Below, one piece after another: positions 8,317 through 17,222 of a stretch of 64,000 nucleotides of DNA (positions are counted from its first letter, which is position 1; every line of letters begins with the position of its first letter). The stretch lies in the NCBI RefSeq assembly GCF_021026375.1, contig NZ_JAJNDB010000005.1:1-64000 (forward strand), read 5' to 3'. A program made the position numbers and the translations under genes. The notes beneath the pieces are model-generated. The model did no database searches. It was given only the letters and a program-made list of their open reading frames with translations, and was not told the DNA's origin. The DNA comes from Actinomycetospora endophytica (lineage in GTDB: Bacteria; Actinomycetota; Actinomycetes; Mycobacteriales; Pseudonocardiaceae).

Positions 8317-8685
8317 ATGACACCCGACCCGGACGTAGGTACCCAGCCACAGGACGCCTTGGCCGAGACACTCAAACGCACCGAGATCCAGCGCGGCGAC
8401 TCCTCGATCGCAGGCCGGGAGATCGTCCAGGTCCGCACCGAGATCCCGGCCGGTGCTGCGTCTGGTTGGCACACCCACCCCGGCGAGGAAGTCGGATACA
8501 TCCTCGCCGGGACCGTGCAGATGGAGATCGAGGACCGCACCACCCTGACGCTGCACTCTGGAGACGGATTCCTCATCCCGCCCCGCACCAGCCACAATGC
8601 CACCGACCTCGGCCCCGAGACGGGTCAAATGCTCTCGACCTACATCACCGAGATCGGCAAGCCGATCGCCACCTTCACCACGTGA
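8317..8685 (+). CDS. Small cupin-domain protein
   Basis: A 122-residue single-domain cupin. Motif 1 is GWHTHPGEEVGYILAGTVQM with the His and Glu metal ligands, and motif 2 is DGFLIPPRTSHNATDLG. It is preceded by a purine-rich GGAAGGAAGG ribosome binding site. Such cupins bind a metal and serve as small enzymes or ligand sensors; nothing here fixes the substrate. It stands alone between a broken esterase and a convergent aldo/keto reductase. Confidence 0.8.
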   Translation: MTPDPDVGTQPQDALAETLKRTEIQRGDSSIAGREIVQVRTEIPAGAASGWHTHPGEEVGYILAGTVQMEIEDRTTLTLHSGDGFLIPPRTSHNATDLGPETGQMLSTYITEIGKPIATFTT

Positions 8686-8781
8686 CCACCGCGGACAGGC
8701 CCGAGCCCGGACGGCGTCGGCCAGAACCACCGCTGCCCAGGCTTTCCTTCATTCGAAGCTCCCGAGCCACCGCAGCAGGGC

Positions 8782-8895
8782 ATGCCCGATCACAGAGAAC
8801 CGACCGGGGCGATCTGGCGCGACAGCGTGATCGGGGAGATTCACGAAGGCGCCGAGCTACTGCTGGGTTATCGTCCGGCGCCTCTTCGGGCGGAA
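8782..8895 (+). pseudogene. Possible PAS-domain fragment
   Basis: An ATG-initiated stretch reads AIWRDSVIGEIHEGAELLLG followed by YRP. It resembles the opening of a PAS domain (consensus gvIxxwNxgAexLLGY). The similarity ends near 8890 and the frame then runs antisense into the aldo/keto reductase gene. It could be a leftover of a PAS-containing signalling protein. Low confidence because the match is short. Confidence 0.3.
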
Positions 8896-8920
8896 GCACA
8901 TCGGGTGCCAGGTCGGCTTC

Positions 8921-9949
8921 TCACGCCGTGGGTGCTCGCCGTCGTCGTCGCGGGTCGCGGATCGCGGGCGTGGGGTCGACATAGAGATCGGCCGGGTTCA
9001 GGTCGACTCCCGGGGGCACGATCTCATCGATCCGGTCGAGCACGTCGTCGCTGAGATGGACCTCGCGCCCGGCGAGCAGGTCGGCGAGCTGGTCGGGGCG
9101 GCGTGGGCCGATCAGCACCGACGTGACGGCGGGGTGGGCGAGCACGAACGCGATCGCGACGTGCGCCAGCGGTAGCCCGGCCTCGCCGGCCAGGGCCCGC
9201 AACTGCTCGACCGCGGTGACCTTCGCCCGCACCCCTCGCTCCTCGAGGTCGAACATCCTGGCCCCCCGTCCGGCGTTGCGGTGACCGCTGGTCGGGTCGG
9301 TGCGCCCGGAGAGCCAGCCGGAGTTGAGGGCGCCGAAGGTCAGCACTCCCATGCCGTAGCGCTCCGCGGTGGGCAGCACCCGGTTCTCCACCCCGCGGGT
9401 CAGGATCGAGTACGGGGGCTGCTCGGTGCGAAGCCGATGATGGCCACGCGCTTGCGCGGTCCACTGCGCCTCCACGATCTCCTCGGGCGCGAAGAACGAG
9501 CCGCCCAGGGCCCGGATCTTCCCGGCCCGCACGAGGTCGGAGAGCGCGCCCAGGGTCTCGTCGAGGTCGGTGTCGGGGTCGGGTCGGTGCAGTTGGTAGA
9601 GGTCGACGTGATCGGTGTCGAGGCGGCGGAGGCTGTCCTCGAGGGCGCGGCGAATCCAGCGGGGTGAAGCCCCCCGACGGTCCGGGCCCTCGTCCATCGG
9701 CAGCCCGAACTTGGTGGCGAGCACGACCTCGTCGCGGCGGCCTCGCAACGCCTTGCCCACGATCTGCTCGGACTCCCCGGCGGAGTAGACGTCGGCGGTG
9801 TCGACGACGTTGATGCCGGCGTCGAGCGCGGCGTGGACCATACCTACCGACTCGTCGTGGTCGGCGTTGCCCATCGCTCCCATCATCATCGTCCCGAGGG
9901 CGTATGAGCTCACCGAGATGCCGGTGCCGCCGAGGGTTCTGCGTTCCAT
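8921..9949 (-). CDS. Aldo/keto reductase
   Basis: A 342-residue TIM-barrel NAD(P)H-dependent oxidoreductase. The catalytic tetrad is visible: Asp and Tyr in NVVDTADVYSAGESE, Lys in VVLATKFGLP and His in LYQLHRPDPDTDL. The C-terminal cofactor-binding block is AVTSVLIGPRRPDQLADLLA. The substrate is unknown. It is divergent from a MmyB-type XRE regulator across 125 bp, a very common arrangement in which the regulator controls the neighbouring reductase. Confidence 0.9.
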   Translation of the reverse strand: MERRTLGGTGISVSSYALGTMMMGAMGNADHDESVGMVHAALDAGINVVDTADVYSAGESEQIVGKALRGRRDEVVLATKFGLPMDEGPDRRGASPRWIRRALEDSLRRLDTDHVDLYQLHRPDPDTDLDETLGALSDLVRAGKIRALGGSFFAPEEIVEAQWTAQARGHHRLRTEQPPYSILTRGVENRVLPTAERYGMGVLTFGALNSGWLSGRTDPTSGHRNAGRGARMFDLEERGVRAKVTAVEQLRALAGEAGLPLAHVAIAFVLAHPAVTSVLIGPRRPDQLADLLAGREVHLSDDVLDRIDEIVPPGVDLNPADLYVDPTPAIRDPRRRRRAPTA

Positions 9950-10021
9950 GTCAGCTGGTTCCTTTCGGTCGCACTGCAGCTGACCACCGCAGGACCTCTG
10001 GCCGGGAGTCCCATCGCTACC

Positions 10022-10041
10022 GGGGGTCCAGCAGTACCCCC
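10022..10041. promoter_or_regulatory. Inverted repeat in the divergent AKR/MmyB promoter region
   Basis: GGGGGT (10022-10027) and ACCCCC (10036-10041) form perfect 6-bp arms around 8 nt. The site lies between the divergent aldo/keto reductase and the XRE regulator, about 35 bp before the regulator ATG. It is a candidate operator for the regulator; no direct evidence. Confidence 0.4.
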
Positions 10042-10074
10042 CTCACCGACCCGGGACGTCCTACCGTGGATCGC

Positions 10075-10941
10075 ATGGCCGCGTCGCCGAACATCGCCCT
10101 GCGCGACTTCCTACGTTCGCGACGAGCGAGGCTCTCGCCCGACTCCGCCGGCATCGAGTCATCTCCGGGAACCCGTCGCGTCGCGGGACTGCGCCGCGAG
10201 GAGGTGGCCCGCCTGGCCGGCGTCAGCGTGGACTACTACATCCGTCTGGAGCGTGGCCGCACCGCCTCGGTCTCCGCGTCGGTCCTGGACGCGGTAGCGC
10301 GGGCTCTGCAGCTTGGCGAGTTGGAACGCGACCACCTGTTCGCCCTGGCCCACCCGGCCCGGACCTGCCCGGCCCGCTCGTCGGGCCAGCAGGTTCGGCC
10401 GGGGTTGCAGCTCGTGCTGGACAGCTTGACCGAGGTGCCGGCGCTCGTGCTCGGGCGGGGCCTGGACGTGCTCGCCGCGAACCCCCTCGCCCGCGCCCTC
10501 TACGTCGACTTCGACTCTCTGCCGCCCCGGTCACGGAACATGGCCCGGCTGGTCTTCCTCGACCCGACGGTGCGCGAGCTCTACACCGACTGGCCGGGCG
10601 CCGCACGCGGCATCGTGGCCTCGCTGCACCTCGAGGCCGGGCGCCACCCGCAGGACCCCGATCTCGCCGCCCTGGTCGGGGAGCTGTCGCTGCAGGACCC
10701 CGACTTCCGCCGGTGGTGGGCCGACCACGACGTCTACCGGCGCACTCATGGCCGCAAGCGCTACCGCCACGGGCTGGTCGGCGAGCTCGAGCTCGGCTAC
10801 GAGGCCTTTTCTCCGGCCGACGACCCCGACAAGACGCTCGGCATCTCGACCGTCGAGCCCGGGTCGGTCTCCGAGCAGCGGCTACGCCTCCTGGCCGGCT
10901 GGGCCCACCCACTGGCGGTGAACCCACACGCCGAGCCCTGA
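10075..10941 (+). CDS. MmyB-type XRE-family transcriptional regulator
   Basis: A 288-residue protein. The N-terminal HTH (ALRDFLRSRRARLSPD, then GLRREEVARLAGVSVDYYIR and LERGRT) is the signature of the MmyB group. The C-terminal MmyB ligand domain follows (LDVLAANPLARALY, NMARLVFLDPTVRELYTDW, and the C-terminal LLAGWAHPLAVNPH). Some family members bind fatty-acid-like ligands. I start at ATG 10075; upstream in-frame codons lie in the divergent promoter. It probably regulates the adjacent aldo/keto reductase and itself. Confidence 0.88.
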   Translation: MAASPNIALRDFLRSRRARLSPDSAGIESSPGTRRVAGLRREEVARLAGVSVDYYIRLERGRTASVSASVLDAVARALQLGELERDHLFALAHPARTCPARSSGQQVRPGLQLVLDSLTEVPALVLGRGLDVLAANPLARALYVDFDSLPPRSRNMARLVFLDPTVRELYTDWPGAARGIVASLHLEAGRHPQDPDLAALVGELSLQDPDFRRWWADHDVYRRTHGRKRYRHGLVGELELGYEAFSPADDPDKTLGISTVEPGSVSEQRLRLLAGWAHPLAVNPHAEP

Positions 10942-11595
10942 CCACCCGCCCCCCGGCGAGACCGGCGGACGGCTATGGCTCCCGCCAGCCCTGCCCGGTG
11001 CACATCCTCGGCCACTGATCCTGCGGTGGCCCGCGCCCACAGCAGCGACATGTTGAACGCGAAGATCGCCGTGCCGCTGGTGGGGCGACCCACCGGCTGC
11101 GGCACAGGCACCGGAACGAAGTGCGGCTGCATCACGGGCGCACCAGCTCGCGCTCGCCGACCCGGGTCCAGCGGCGATGCCTCGCTCGGTCCGGGTGCGA
11201 ACTCGGGCGAGCAAGCACCCACGGGGCGTGCACCGGCCACTACCAGGGCCACAACGGCACCAACGCGATCGCCGGCCACCCTTTGGCAGTCCGAGCCGGC
11301 GCCGCAGGCCAGACCTGTGTGGCCCCCGGCCAGCAGCCCTGGCGCCCGCGGTAGATCGACCGACGTCGCGGCCTGGGTGCGGTGCGTCGGTCTCACCGTC
11401 TGCGGGGGGATGCAGACGGTGAGACGTGGCCGGTGCCCTCAGGGGGGCGAGTGCCCCGACGCGCCCCACAGCCTGGCAGTTCGACGCGTTTTCCGACAGC
11501 CCCGGGTTACGGCACGCTGTGTAGTCGCTGACGGGCGAGCGCACCGACCCTGCTGCGGTGCCTGAACGGCGACGCCTGCTGAGGGCTCTGGTAGA
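10942..11595. other. 654-bp stretch with no recognisable gene
   Basis: Between the MmyB regulator and the convergent hydrolase there are open frames on both strands, but none has a family motif, a ribosome binding site or the codon pattern of its neighbours. It may be decayed sequence. I see no repeat or hairpin that stands out. Confidence 0.4.
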
Positions 11596-12420
11596 TCAGC
11601 TCTGCACGAAGGCCAGCAGGTCGGCGTTGATCGTCTCGGCTTCGGTGGTCGGACTGCCGTGCGGGAACCCTGGGTAGGTCTTCAGCGTGCCGTTCGCGAG
11701 GAGCTTCGCCGACAGCGGCCCGGAGTCGGCGTAGGGGACGATCTGGTCGTCGTCACCATGCATGACCAGCATGGGTACCGTGATCTTTTTCAGGTCGTCG
11801 GTGAAATCGGTCTGCGAGAAGGCGACGATGCCGTCGTAGTGGGCCTTCGCCCCACCCATCATGCCCTGGCGCCACCAGTTGTCGATGATCGCGTGCGACG
11901 GCTCCCGCCCAGGCCGATTGAACCCGTAGAAGGGGCCCGCAGCGACCGACCGGTAGAACTCCGAGCGGTTGGCGGCGAGCTGGGCCTGGAAATCGTCGAA
12001 GACGCTCTTCGGCAGGCCGCCGGGGTTGGCGTCGGTCTGCACCATCAGCGGCGGCACCGCGTCGATCAGGACCCCCTTCGCCACCCGGTCCTCACCGTGG
12101 CGGGCGATGTAGTGCACGACCTCCCCTCCACCGGTGGAGTGCCCGATGTGGACGGCGCCCCGGAGATCGAGCGCGGTGGTGAGCGCCGCGAGATCGTCGG
12201 CGTAGTGGTCCATATCGTGCCCGTCGCTGACCTGCTCGGAACGCCCGTGCCCGCGCCGGTCGTGGGCGATGACGCGGTAGCCGCGCCGGGAAAAGAAGAG
12301 CATCTGCGAGTCCCAGTCGTCGCCCGAGAGCGGCCAGCCGTGGCTGAAGACGATCGGTCGACCAGAGCCCCAGTCCTTGTAGAAGATCTCGACGCCGTCG
12401 GGCGAGGTCACGTAGGGCAT
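11596..12420 (-). CDS. Alpha/beta hydrolase, non-heme haloperoxidase-like
   Basis: A 274-residue protein of the same group as the hydrolase at 6585-7460 but clearly distinct in sequence. Motifs are [26 protein letters not shown], nucleophile Ser in [17 protein letters not shown], Asp in [10 protein letters not shown], and His in [11 protein letters not shown], where most relatives have HGMP. The family length is normal. It starts at ATG 12420. The next gene upstream on the same strand is a STAS-like protein ending at 12432, 11 bp away, so they may be cotranscribed. Confidence 0.88.
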   Translation of the reverse strand: MPYVTSPDGVEIFYKDWGSGRPIVFSHGWPLSGDDWDSQMLFFSRRGYRVIAHDRRGHGRSEQVSDGHDMDHYADDLAALTTALDLRGAVHIGHSTGGGEVVHYIARHGEDRVAKGVLIDAVPPLMVQTDANPGGLPKSVFDDFQAQLAANRSEFYRSVAAGPFYGFNRPGREPSHAIIDNWWRQGMMGGAKAHYDGIVAFSQTDFTDDLKKITVPMLVMHGDDDQIVPYADSGPLSAKLLANGTLKTYPGFPHGSPTTEAETINADLLAFVQS

Positions 12421-12431
12421 GGCTGCTCCTG

Positions 12432-13028
12432 TTAGTTGGTTGACGGTGGCGGCCCCGGGAGAACCGGTTCTTCCCGGACACGTTTCATGGCGGGTCTGGT
12501 CGGCGCCGGCGACCCGGAGCGACCGGCTGGGTGCAGGGCCGAGGTGGGGTAAGCGGGGCCGGTCATCGGAAGATCGAGTTCGTCAGCAAGCGCCGGCGGT
12601 AAGTGGTGCAGCGCCATCGCGGCGCCGTCCACCAGACAGCGGATCCGGATCCGGCCGAGGACGCGGCCCAGGCGCGGGTGGGACTCGGCGAGCGCGGTGA
12701 GGTCGATGACCAGCTCCACGCCGGCCGACGGGCGCAGGTCGCGTAGCAGCGACTCGAGTTCGTCGACCGCGGCACGGTTGAACCGCCCGCCGAGAGCCAG
12801 CGCCACGCATCCCTCGCCGAAGGCGCTCTCGGCGGCTACTGGTCGCCGGGATCCGGCGGCGCAGGCCTCCACGGTCACCGCGGCGAGGGCGGCGGCCCGC
12901 CCGCTCGGCGATCCAGGTGGATGGGCCTGAGAGCCCGCGCCGTGAGGAATCGACGGCACGCTGATCGAGAGCAACTCTCCGAAGCCCGCCGCCGGGGCCG
13001 ACATGGCCGTGTTGGTCGGGTGATACAT
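12432..13028 (-). CDS. STAS-domain-like protein
   Basis: About 198 residues from ATG 13028. The central part ([20 protein letters not shown], then [20 protein letters not shown]) has the strand-helix pattern of STAS domains found in anti-sigma-factor antagonists, including a DLT-type loop near the usual phosphorylation site. N- and C-terminal tails are Pro/Ala-rich and probably disordered. Other possible starts are GTG 13097 and ATG 13004; none has a good ribosome binding site. Its partner is unknown; the RsbW-like kinase at 26.7 kb is the only visible candidate. Confidence 0.55.
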   Translation of the reverse strand: MYHPTNTAMSAPAAGFGELLSISVPSIPHGAGSQAHPPGSPSGRAAALAAVTVEACAAGSRRPVAAESAFGEGCVALALGGRFNRAAVDELESLLRDLRPSAGVELVIDLTALAESHPRLGRVLGRIRIRCLVDGAAMALHHLPPALADELDLPMTGPAYPTSALHPAGRSGSPAPTRPAMKRVREEPVLPGPPPSTN

Positions 13029-13740
13029 CGCCGCCAGAACCTTTGCGCTTGTCCACTCGCAATGGGCGACGGTGGCATATTCGAGGATCGGCGGCACCGC
13101 CGATCAGCCGAAAAGCCACTGATCGAAATCAATCTCAAGGCGAGTCGCCACGCGTGACTGGCGTCGCTCGCACAAGGGCTTCGTTCTGGAGGCGCCGCGT
13201 GCGCCATCGTCGACCTGAATGATCGATGCGGCTGGGGTCCGTTTTCCCGGCGCTTCAGTCTCCGCCCGGTCATGCGACGAAGCACCCCTCGCTCGAACAT
13301 CGCTGATCGATCGTTGCGCACGATGCACCGAGCGTAAGACAACGGGACGAAGCTCGACCCCGGTCCAGGAAATGAACAGTCGGTGACATGACGTTGCGGC
13401 GGACTCCCTGGCGAACCTGCCCCACGCGGGGCGCGGTCGGCGGTTGGTGCCGGCGACGACGCCCCAGGTCAAGCTCGTCGGATCGACTACGGGTGTGACG
13501 ACGAGGCCCGGCCGCTACCGGGCCGAACGAGCCGGCCGGCGGGGTGAGCCGCTCCCGCCGCTCACATGGACCCGTGGAGAGCCGACCAGAGTAGGAGTCC
13601 GAGACGGCCGAGGTCGACGTCGTGCACCCGGCAGACGCCACCGTCGCCCATCTCGCGCTCCGGCCCTGGTGGCGCCGGCCAGAGTGAATCGAGCCGGGCC
13701 TCGGCCGGGCGCCCCCGCCGATACGGCCGATCTCGGAGCC
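13029..13740. other. Long stretch without a supported gene
   Basis: About 700 bp upstream of the STAS-like gene. Several overlapping frames are open on both strands, but none carries a motif or a plausible start. Together with the two gene remnants that follow, the stretch up to 14120 looks like decayed sequence. Confidence 0.4.
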
Positions 13741-13868
13741 GGTGGGCTGACCGACAGCGAACGACGCATCGGCGAACTCGTGACAGCCGGGCCCACTGGG
13801 CGCCGCCCGTCGCCGTGCACGGTCCTCTCAGTCCCCGGACCGTCGGATGCCGTCGGTCCGATTCCGAG
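13741..13868 (+). pseudogene. Possible remnant of a LuxR-type helix-turn-helix
   Basis: One frame reads GGLTDSERRIGELVTAG, matching the first helix of LuxR-type DNA-binding domains (LTxxExxVxxLVAAG). About 15 codons later another frame reads VAVHGPLSPRTVG, which resembles the recognition part (LxxSPRTVExH). The frame change between them and the degraded middle suggest an old gene. The match is short and made by eye. Confidence 0.35.
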
Positions 13869-13894
13869 GGTCGTCCGGGACGGAGCGGGGAGCC

Positions 13895-14090
13895 GACGAA
13901 GACGGCCGCTCGCACGCCCGGCGGCATCGTCGAGGCGTTGCCGCAGACGTAGATCACGGCGTCCTGCCGCATGGCCTCCCAGACGTCGTCGGCGGCGCCC
14001 TCGAGCGCATGCTGGACCTAGCGGTACCGGTACCCGGACACCCGCGAGTAGGCGGGATACAGCGTGACCCACGCCGGCGGCGAAGCTGGC
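13895..14090 (-). pseudogene. Remnant of a cytochrome P450 reductase-type flavoprotein C-terminus
   Basis: The minus strand reads LYPAYSRVSGYRYR, then a TAG stop (14020-14018), then in the same frame VQHALEGAADDVWEAMRQDA and VIYVCGNASTMPPGVRAA. This resembles the NADPH-binding tail of P450 reductases and of self-sufficient CYP102-type enzymes (FSR..GYRYVQHAL, VYVCGxxSxMAPxVR). The in-frame stop and the abrupt loss of similarity near 13900 show it is not functional. The rest of the enzyme is absent from the window. Confidence 0.6.
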
Positions 14091-14120
14091 TGGAGGACCC
14101 CGAGAACGTGGCGCGAGCTG

Positions 14121-14762
14121 CTACGGCGTGCGGTTGATCATGCGTTCCCCGGGTCGCCCGAAGATGCTGAGGATCTCCGTGGGCTCCTCGCCGGTGCTGC
14201 CGAACCAGTGCGGCGTCCGTGTGTCGAACTCGGCAACGTCGCCGGGTCCCAGAAGTAGATCCTGGTCATCGAGGACGAGCCGCAGGCGCCCGGACAACAC
14301 GTAGATCCATTCGTGTCCGTCGTGGGCCCCGTTCTCCGGTTCGACCTTGCTCGTCGGGACGACGATCTTCCACGCCTGCACGCCACCGGGATGGCGAGTC
14401 AGAGGGATGACGGTGCGCCCCTTGACCCGCCCTGGCTTGAGCCGGATGCGCGGGTCTCCGACCTCTGGAGCCCCGACGAGGTCGTCGAGCGGCACCCGGT
14501 ACGCCAGCGAGAGCGCGAGGAGCAGCTCCAGGGTGGGCCGCCGTTGACCGTTCTCCAGCCGCGACAAGGTGCTCTTGGAGACGCCGGTGAGGTCCGACAG
14601 CGCACTCAGGGTTGCGCCGCGCTCTGCTCGGATCTGCTTGAGTCGAGGCGCCACCCTCTCAAGAGCATTCGCGATGGCCGCGCCGGCTGCTGGTTCGCCG
14701 CCCACCGGTCGCATTCCACTCGCATGTCCCGACAACGGCAACGTTGGTTGTTCGGCAGTCAC
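14121..14762 (-). CDS. XRE-family regulator with C-terminal cupin domain
   Basis: A 213-residue protein. The HTH covers residues about 38-95 (LKQIRAERGATLSALSDLTG, VSKSTLSRLENGQRRPTLEL). A cupin_2 domain follows, with HEWIYVLSGRLRLVLDDQD and LGPGDVAEFDTRTPHWFGS. This is the common HTH-cupin sensor-repressor layout. The GTG start at 14762 lies only 20 bp from the divergent flavoprotein remnant; ATG 14714 is an alternative that would leave room for a promoter. Ligand and targets are unknown; the broken reductase next door may have been one. Confidence 0.85.
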   Translation of the reverse strand: MTAEQPTLPLSGHASGMRPVGGEPAAGAAIANALERVAPRLKQIRAERGATLSALSDLTGVSKSTLSRLENGQRRPTLELLLALSLAYRVPLDDLVGAPEVGDPRIRLKPGRVKGRTVIPLTRHPGGVQAWKIVVPTSKVEPENGAHDGHEWIYVLSGRLRLVLDDQDLLLGPGDVAEFDTRTPHWFGSTGEEPTEILSIFGRPGERMINRTP

Positions 14763-14782
14763 GGCACCGCCAGCCTGGCGGC

Positions 14783-15076
14783 GTGACCGATCACGACGTA
14801 GCGATCATCGGCGGGGGTGCGGCTGGTCTGTCGGCGGCCCTGGTGTTGGCGCGGGCTCGCCGCAGCACAGCGGGTCTCTGGGCCGCCGGCAACGTCGTCG
14901 ACCCCCGCGCTCAGGTCATCAGCGCCGCCGGCGCCGGATCCGCGGCGGCCATCGCCGTCAACGCCGATCTCGTCGATGGCGACGTCAGGGACGCGGTCCG
15001 CGACCTCCACCCGGCACTCGCAGCACAGCGCTCCCCAGGAGTCAGTTCCGCCGCAACATCAGGAGGACTTCGATGA
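14783..15076 (+). pseudogene. Thioredoxin-reductase-like FAD oxidoreductase, middle deleted in frame
   Basis: From GTG 14783 the frame starts as a normal NAD(P)/FAD-dependent oxidoreductase (DHDVAIIGGGAAGLSAALVL, FAD loop GGGAAG at residues 10-15) up to LARARRS at residue 28. It then continues directly with the C-terminal FAD block GLWAAGNVVDPRAQVISAAG and AGSAAAIAVNADLVDGDVR. About 200 residues, including the redox CxxC and the NADPH domain, are missing, with the junction near 14866-14872. The frame stays open to TGA 15074-15076. At 97 codons it cannot be a reductase. The downstream ATG overlaps its stop. Confidence 0.8.
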
Positions 15077-15810
15077 GCATTCCACAAGATGCGTCAGCGA
15101 CCGCGGTAGGCGATCCGAGTCGACCCGGGCTACAGGCCGACACGGACGTCGGCGGCCTGAAGCACGACAGCGCGGAAGGGCAGGCAGCGCGTCGGCGTCT
15201 CGTGGCCAGAACCCTCGTCCGGGGTCTGGGGTGGGATGTCGGGCTCCCGTTGGCCACCTACTACGCGCTGCACTCGGCGGGCCTCAGGGACTTCACGGCG
15301 TTGCTCGCCGCTGCGCTCGTCGCGGCCTCGCGTGTGGTGATCGGCGCGGTACGCAACCGGGTGTTCAACGCATTCGCGGTGATGATGGTGGTGGTGTTCG
15401 GGCTGGGCCTGGTGCTGGCATTCGCCAGCGGGGACCCGCGGTTCCTGCTGGTGAAGGACTCGATCACCACCGCGGTCGTCGGAGTCACGTTCCTCATCAT
15501 GGCCGGGCTGGGGCACCCGCTGACCCTGGCCGCGATCCGGACCTCGATGCCCCGGGAACGCGCCGAGGAGATGGCCCGCCAGTTCGCCACCGTGCCCGCG
15601 GTGCACCGTTGGCACCTCAAGGCCTCCACGGTGTGGGGCCTCGGATTGCTCGCCGAGGCCTCCCTGCGGGTGATGCTGATCTACCTGCTGCCGATCACGA
15701 TCATGGTCGTCATCTCAGCCGGGCTGATGGTCACGACTTTCGGGCTGCTGATCGGCTGGACGGTGTGGGACATCAAGCGTCAACAGGTCCACGCCCGAAC
15801 ACATTCGTGA
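15073..15810 (+). CDS. VC0807-like integral membrane protein
   Basis: A 245-residue membrane protein with about six hydrophobic segments after a 45-residue polar N-terminus (TYYALHSAGLRDFTALLAAA, FNAFAVMMVVVFGLGLVLAF, TTAVVGVTFLIMAGLGHPLT, VMLIYLLPITIMVVISAG). It resembles the VC0807 family of unknown function. Start ATG 15073 has AGGAGG 6 nt upstream and an ATGA overlap with the flavoprotein remnant, so the two formed an operon before the reductase decayed. Confidence 0.75.
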   Translation: MSIPQDASATAVGDPSRPGLQADTDVGGLKHDSAEGQAARRRLVARTLVRGLGWDVGLPLATYYALHSAGLRDFTALLAAALVAASRVVIGAVRNRVFNAFAVMMVVVFGLGLVLAFASGDPRFLLVKDSITTAVVGVTFLIMAGLGHPLTLAAIRTSMPRERAEEMARQFATVPAVHRWHLKASTVWGLGLLAEASLRVMLIYLLPITIMVVISAGLMVTTFGLLIGWTVWDIKRQQVHARTHS

Positions 15811-16034
15811 GGTTCCTCCCGCTTCCCCGGAATGTTACGAGCTTGACTCCATACCGATCGCGAGTGGTCCTTGCTCGAGCGACCGAAATCGATCAGCCAG
15901 GGGCTCTTCAGCCGACCATTGGCAGCCGACGGGCGTACGACAGGCCTCCTGCCCGAACCCTGAGGGCTGCTTCCGCGACATCGCGTCGACGTGCGGTCCC
16001 ACGGGACGCGACGGAACCGCCGTGAGCAGAGCGC

Positions 16035-16976
16035 TCAGGATGCGTCCCGAGCCGTCGCACCGTCGATGCGGAGGCCACGGCGTGCGCGGTACTCGTCCAT
16101 CGTGAGGGGCCGTCCGCGAACGTCGGTGAGCGGCGGCTCGTGGGTGAGGTATTCCTCCTCGTTGCGCCGCCACGCAGCGACATACCGATGGAACGGGATC
16201 CGGGGGTGCAAGTGGTGGACCAGGTGGTAATTCTGGAAGAGCATCGCCGGAGAGAGCGTGGATTCGAACCCGATTCGGTTGCGGGTCGTCTTGAACTGGT
16301 TCTCGCGCGCCGTGGTCGTCAGGTCGTGGTGCGGCAGGTAGTCGAACGCATAGCCGAGCCACATCAGCGTCAGACGGATTGGCAGGAGGACGAACAGCAC
16401 CATCTGGTGGAACCGCCCGGTCTTGATGGCGGCTGCTGTGGTCCCGGCCAGCAGGAGGGCGTTGGCGCCCAGTTCCACCTGCTCGCTGCGGGGGCGTGAG
16501 GAAAGCTTCGGCGCATAGAAGAGGACGTAGTAGAGGTCGATGGTCAGCCAGCGCAGTGGGCGCTGCCAGGCCGGACCGCGTTCGGTGTAGTGGTCGGGGT
16601 CGCGTTCCGGGTTGTTCACGTGGCGGTGGTGCTCGAGGTGGATGAACTTCCAGGTGTGGAACCCGACGTGGGGGGCGAAGCCGGCGGTGCCGACCCGGCC
16701 CAGCGCGGTGTTCACCGCCTTGCTCGTCGACAGTGAGCCGTGGCCCGCGTCGTGGGCCACCGTGAACAGCATGTAGGACGCGAAGGCGTTGAGCAGCGTC
16801 GACACCGGCCACGGCCAACGCTTGGCCAGCGCCATCGCCGTGGAACCGACCCACAGTGCGAGGCCGCCCACGAGCAGCCCGGCGGCCGGCAGCGAGAGCT
16901 TGGGAACCGGCTCGTCCGGCTTGGGGAGCTTGCGGGAGGAGGTCGCCTTGCTCTGCGGAGAGTCTTGTTCGGCCAT
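16035..16976 (-). CDS. Membrane fatty-acid desaturase / carotenoid-hydroxylase-type di-iron enzyme
   Basis: A 313-residue membrane enzyme with the three histidine boxes HDAGHG, HLEHHRH and HLVHHLHP, plus hydrophobic spans around residues 30-75 and 165-215. This is the membrane di-iron desaturase/hydroxylase superfamily. Fatty acid desaturase is the default call; beta-carotene ketolase or hydroxylase relatives share the boxes. The PucR-type regulator gene lies upstream on the same strand across a 246-bp gap and is a candidate controller. Confidence 0.82.
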   Translation of the reverse strand: MAEQDSPQSKATSSRKLPKPDEPVPKLSLPAAGLLVGGLALWVGSTAMALAKRWPWPVSTLLNAFASYMLFTVAHDAGHGSLSTSKAVNTALGRVGTAGFAPHVGFHTWKFIHLEHHRHVNNPERDPDHYTERGPAWQRPLRWLTIDLYYVLFYAPKLSSRPRSEQVELGANALLLAGTTAAAIKTGRFHQMVLFVLLPIRLTLMWLGYAFDYLPHHDLTTTARENQFKTTRNRIGFESTLSPAMLFQNYHLVHHLHPRIPFHRYVAAWRRNEEEYLTHEPPLTDVRGRPLTMDEYRARRGLRIDGATARDAS

Positions 16977-17222
16977 GTCCGCCCTCTCGTGGGTTGTCGA
17001 TGCACGTCGTTGGGCCCGACCCGACGACGCGAATGTCCCTCAGGCACCCGGGCTACGCCTCTTCGGACCGCCTTGCGGTCTCGACGTCGTGGAGCGCTCC
17101 AGCAACCGCAGCGTAGGAGTACGGGGTCGCGCCCGGAACCGGTCGCGAGCCGTTCTCACCGCTGTTGTTCGCTCGGACAGCATCGTGCGGCCGACATTGT
17201 GCCGTCGGACAATTCGGGGGCC

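Noticed and set aside
6585-8685. Natural-product gene cluster from the two hydrolases, cupin and nearby glycosyltransferase
   Set aside because: No synthase, carrier protein or consistent operon connects them; the neighbourhood is a patchwork of intact and broken genes.
14569-15810. A 413-residue protein including the membrane protein
   Set aside because: The first 168 codons are a shadow of the regulator and flavoprotein remnant; ATG 15073 has an ideal AGGAGG and begins the membrane protein.
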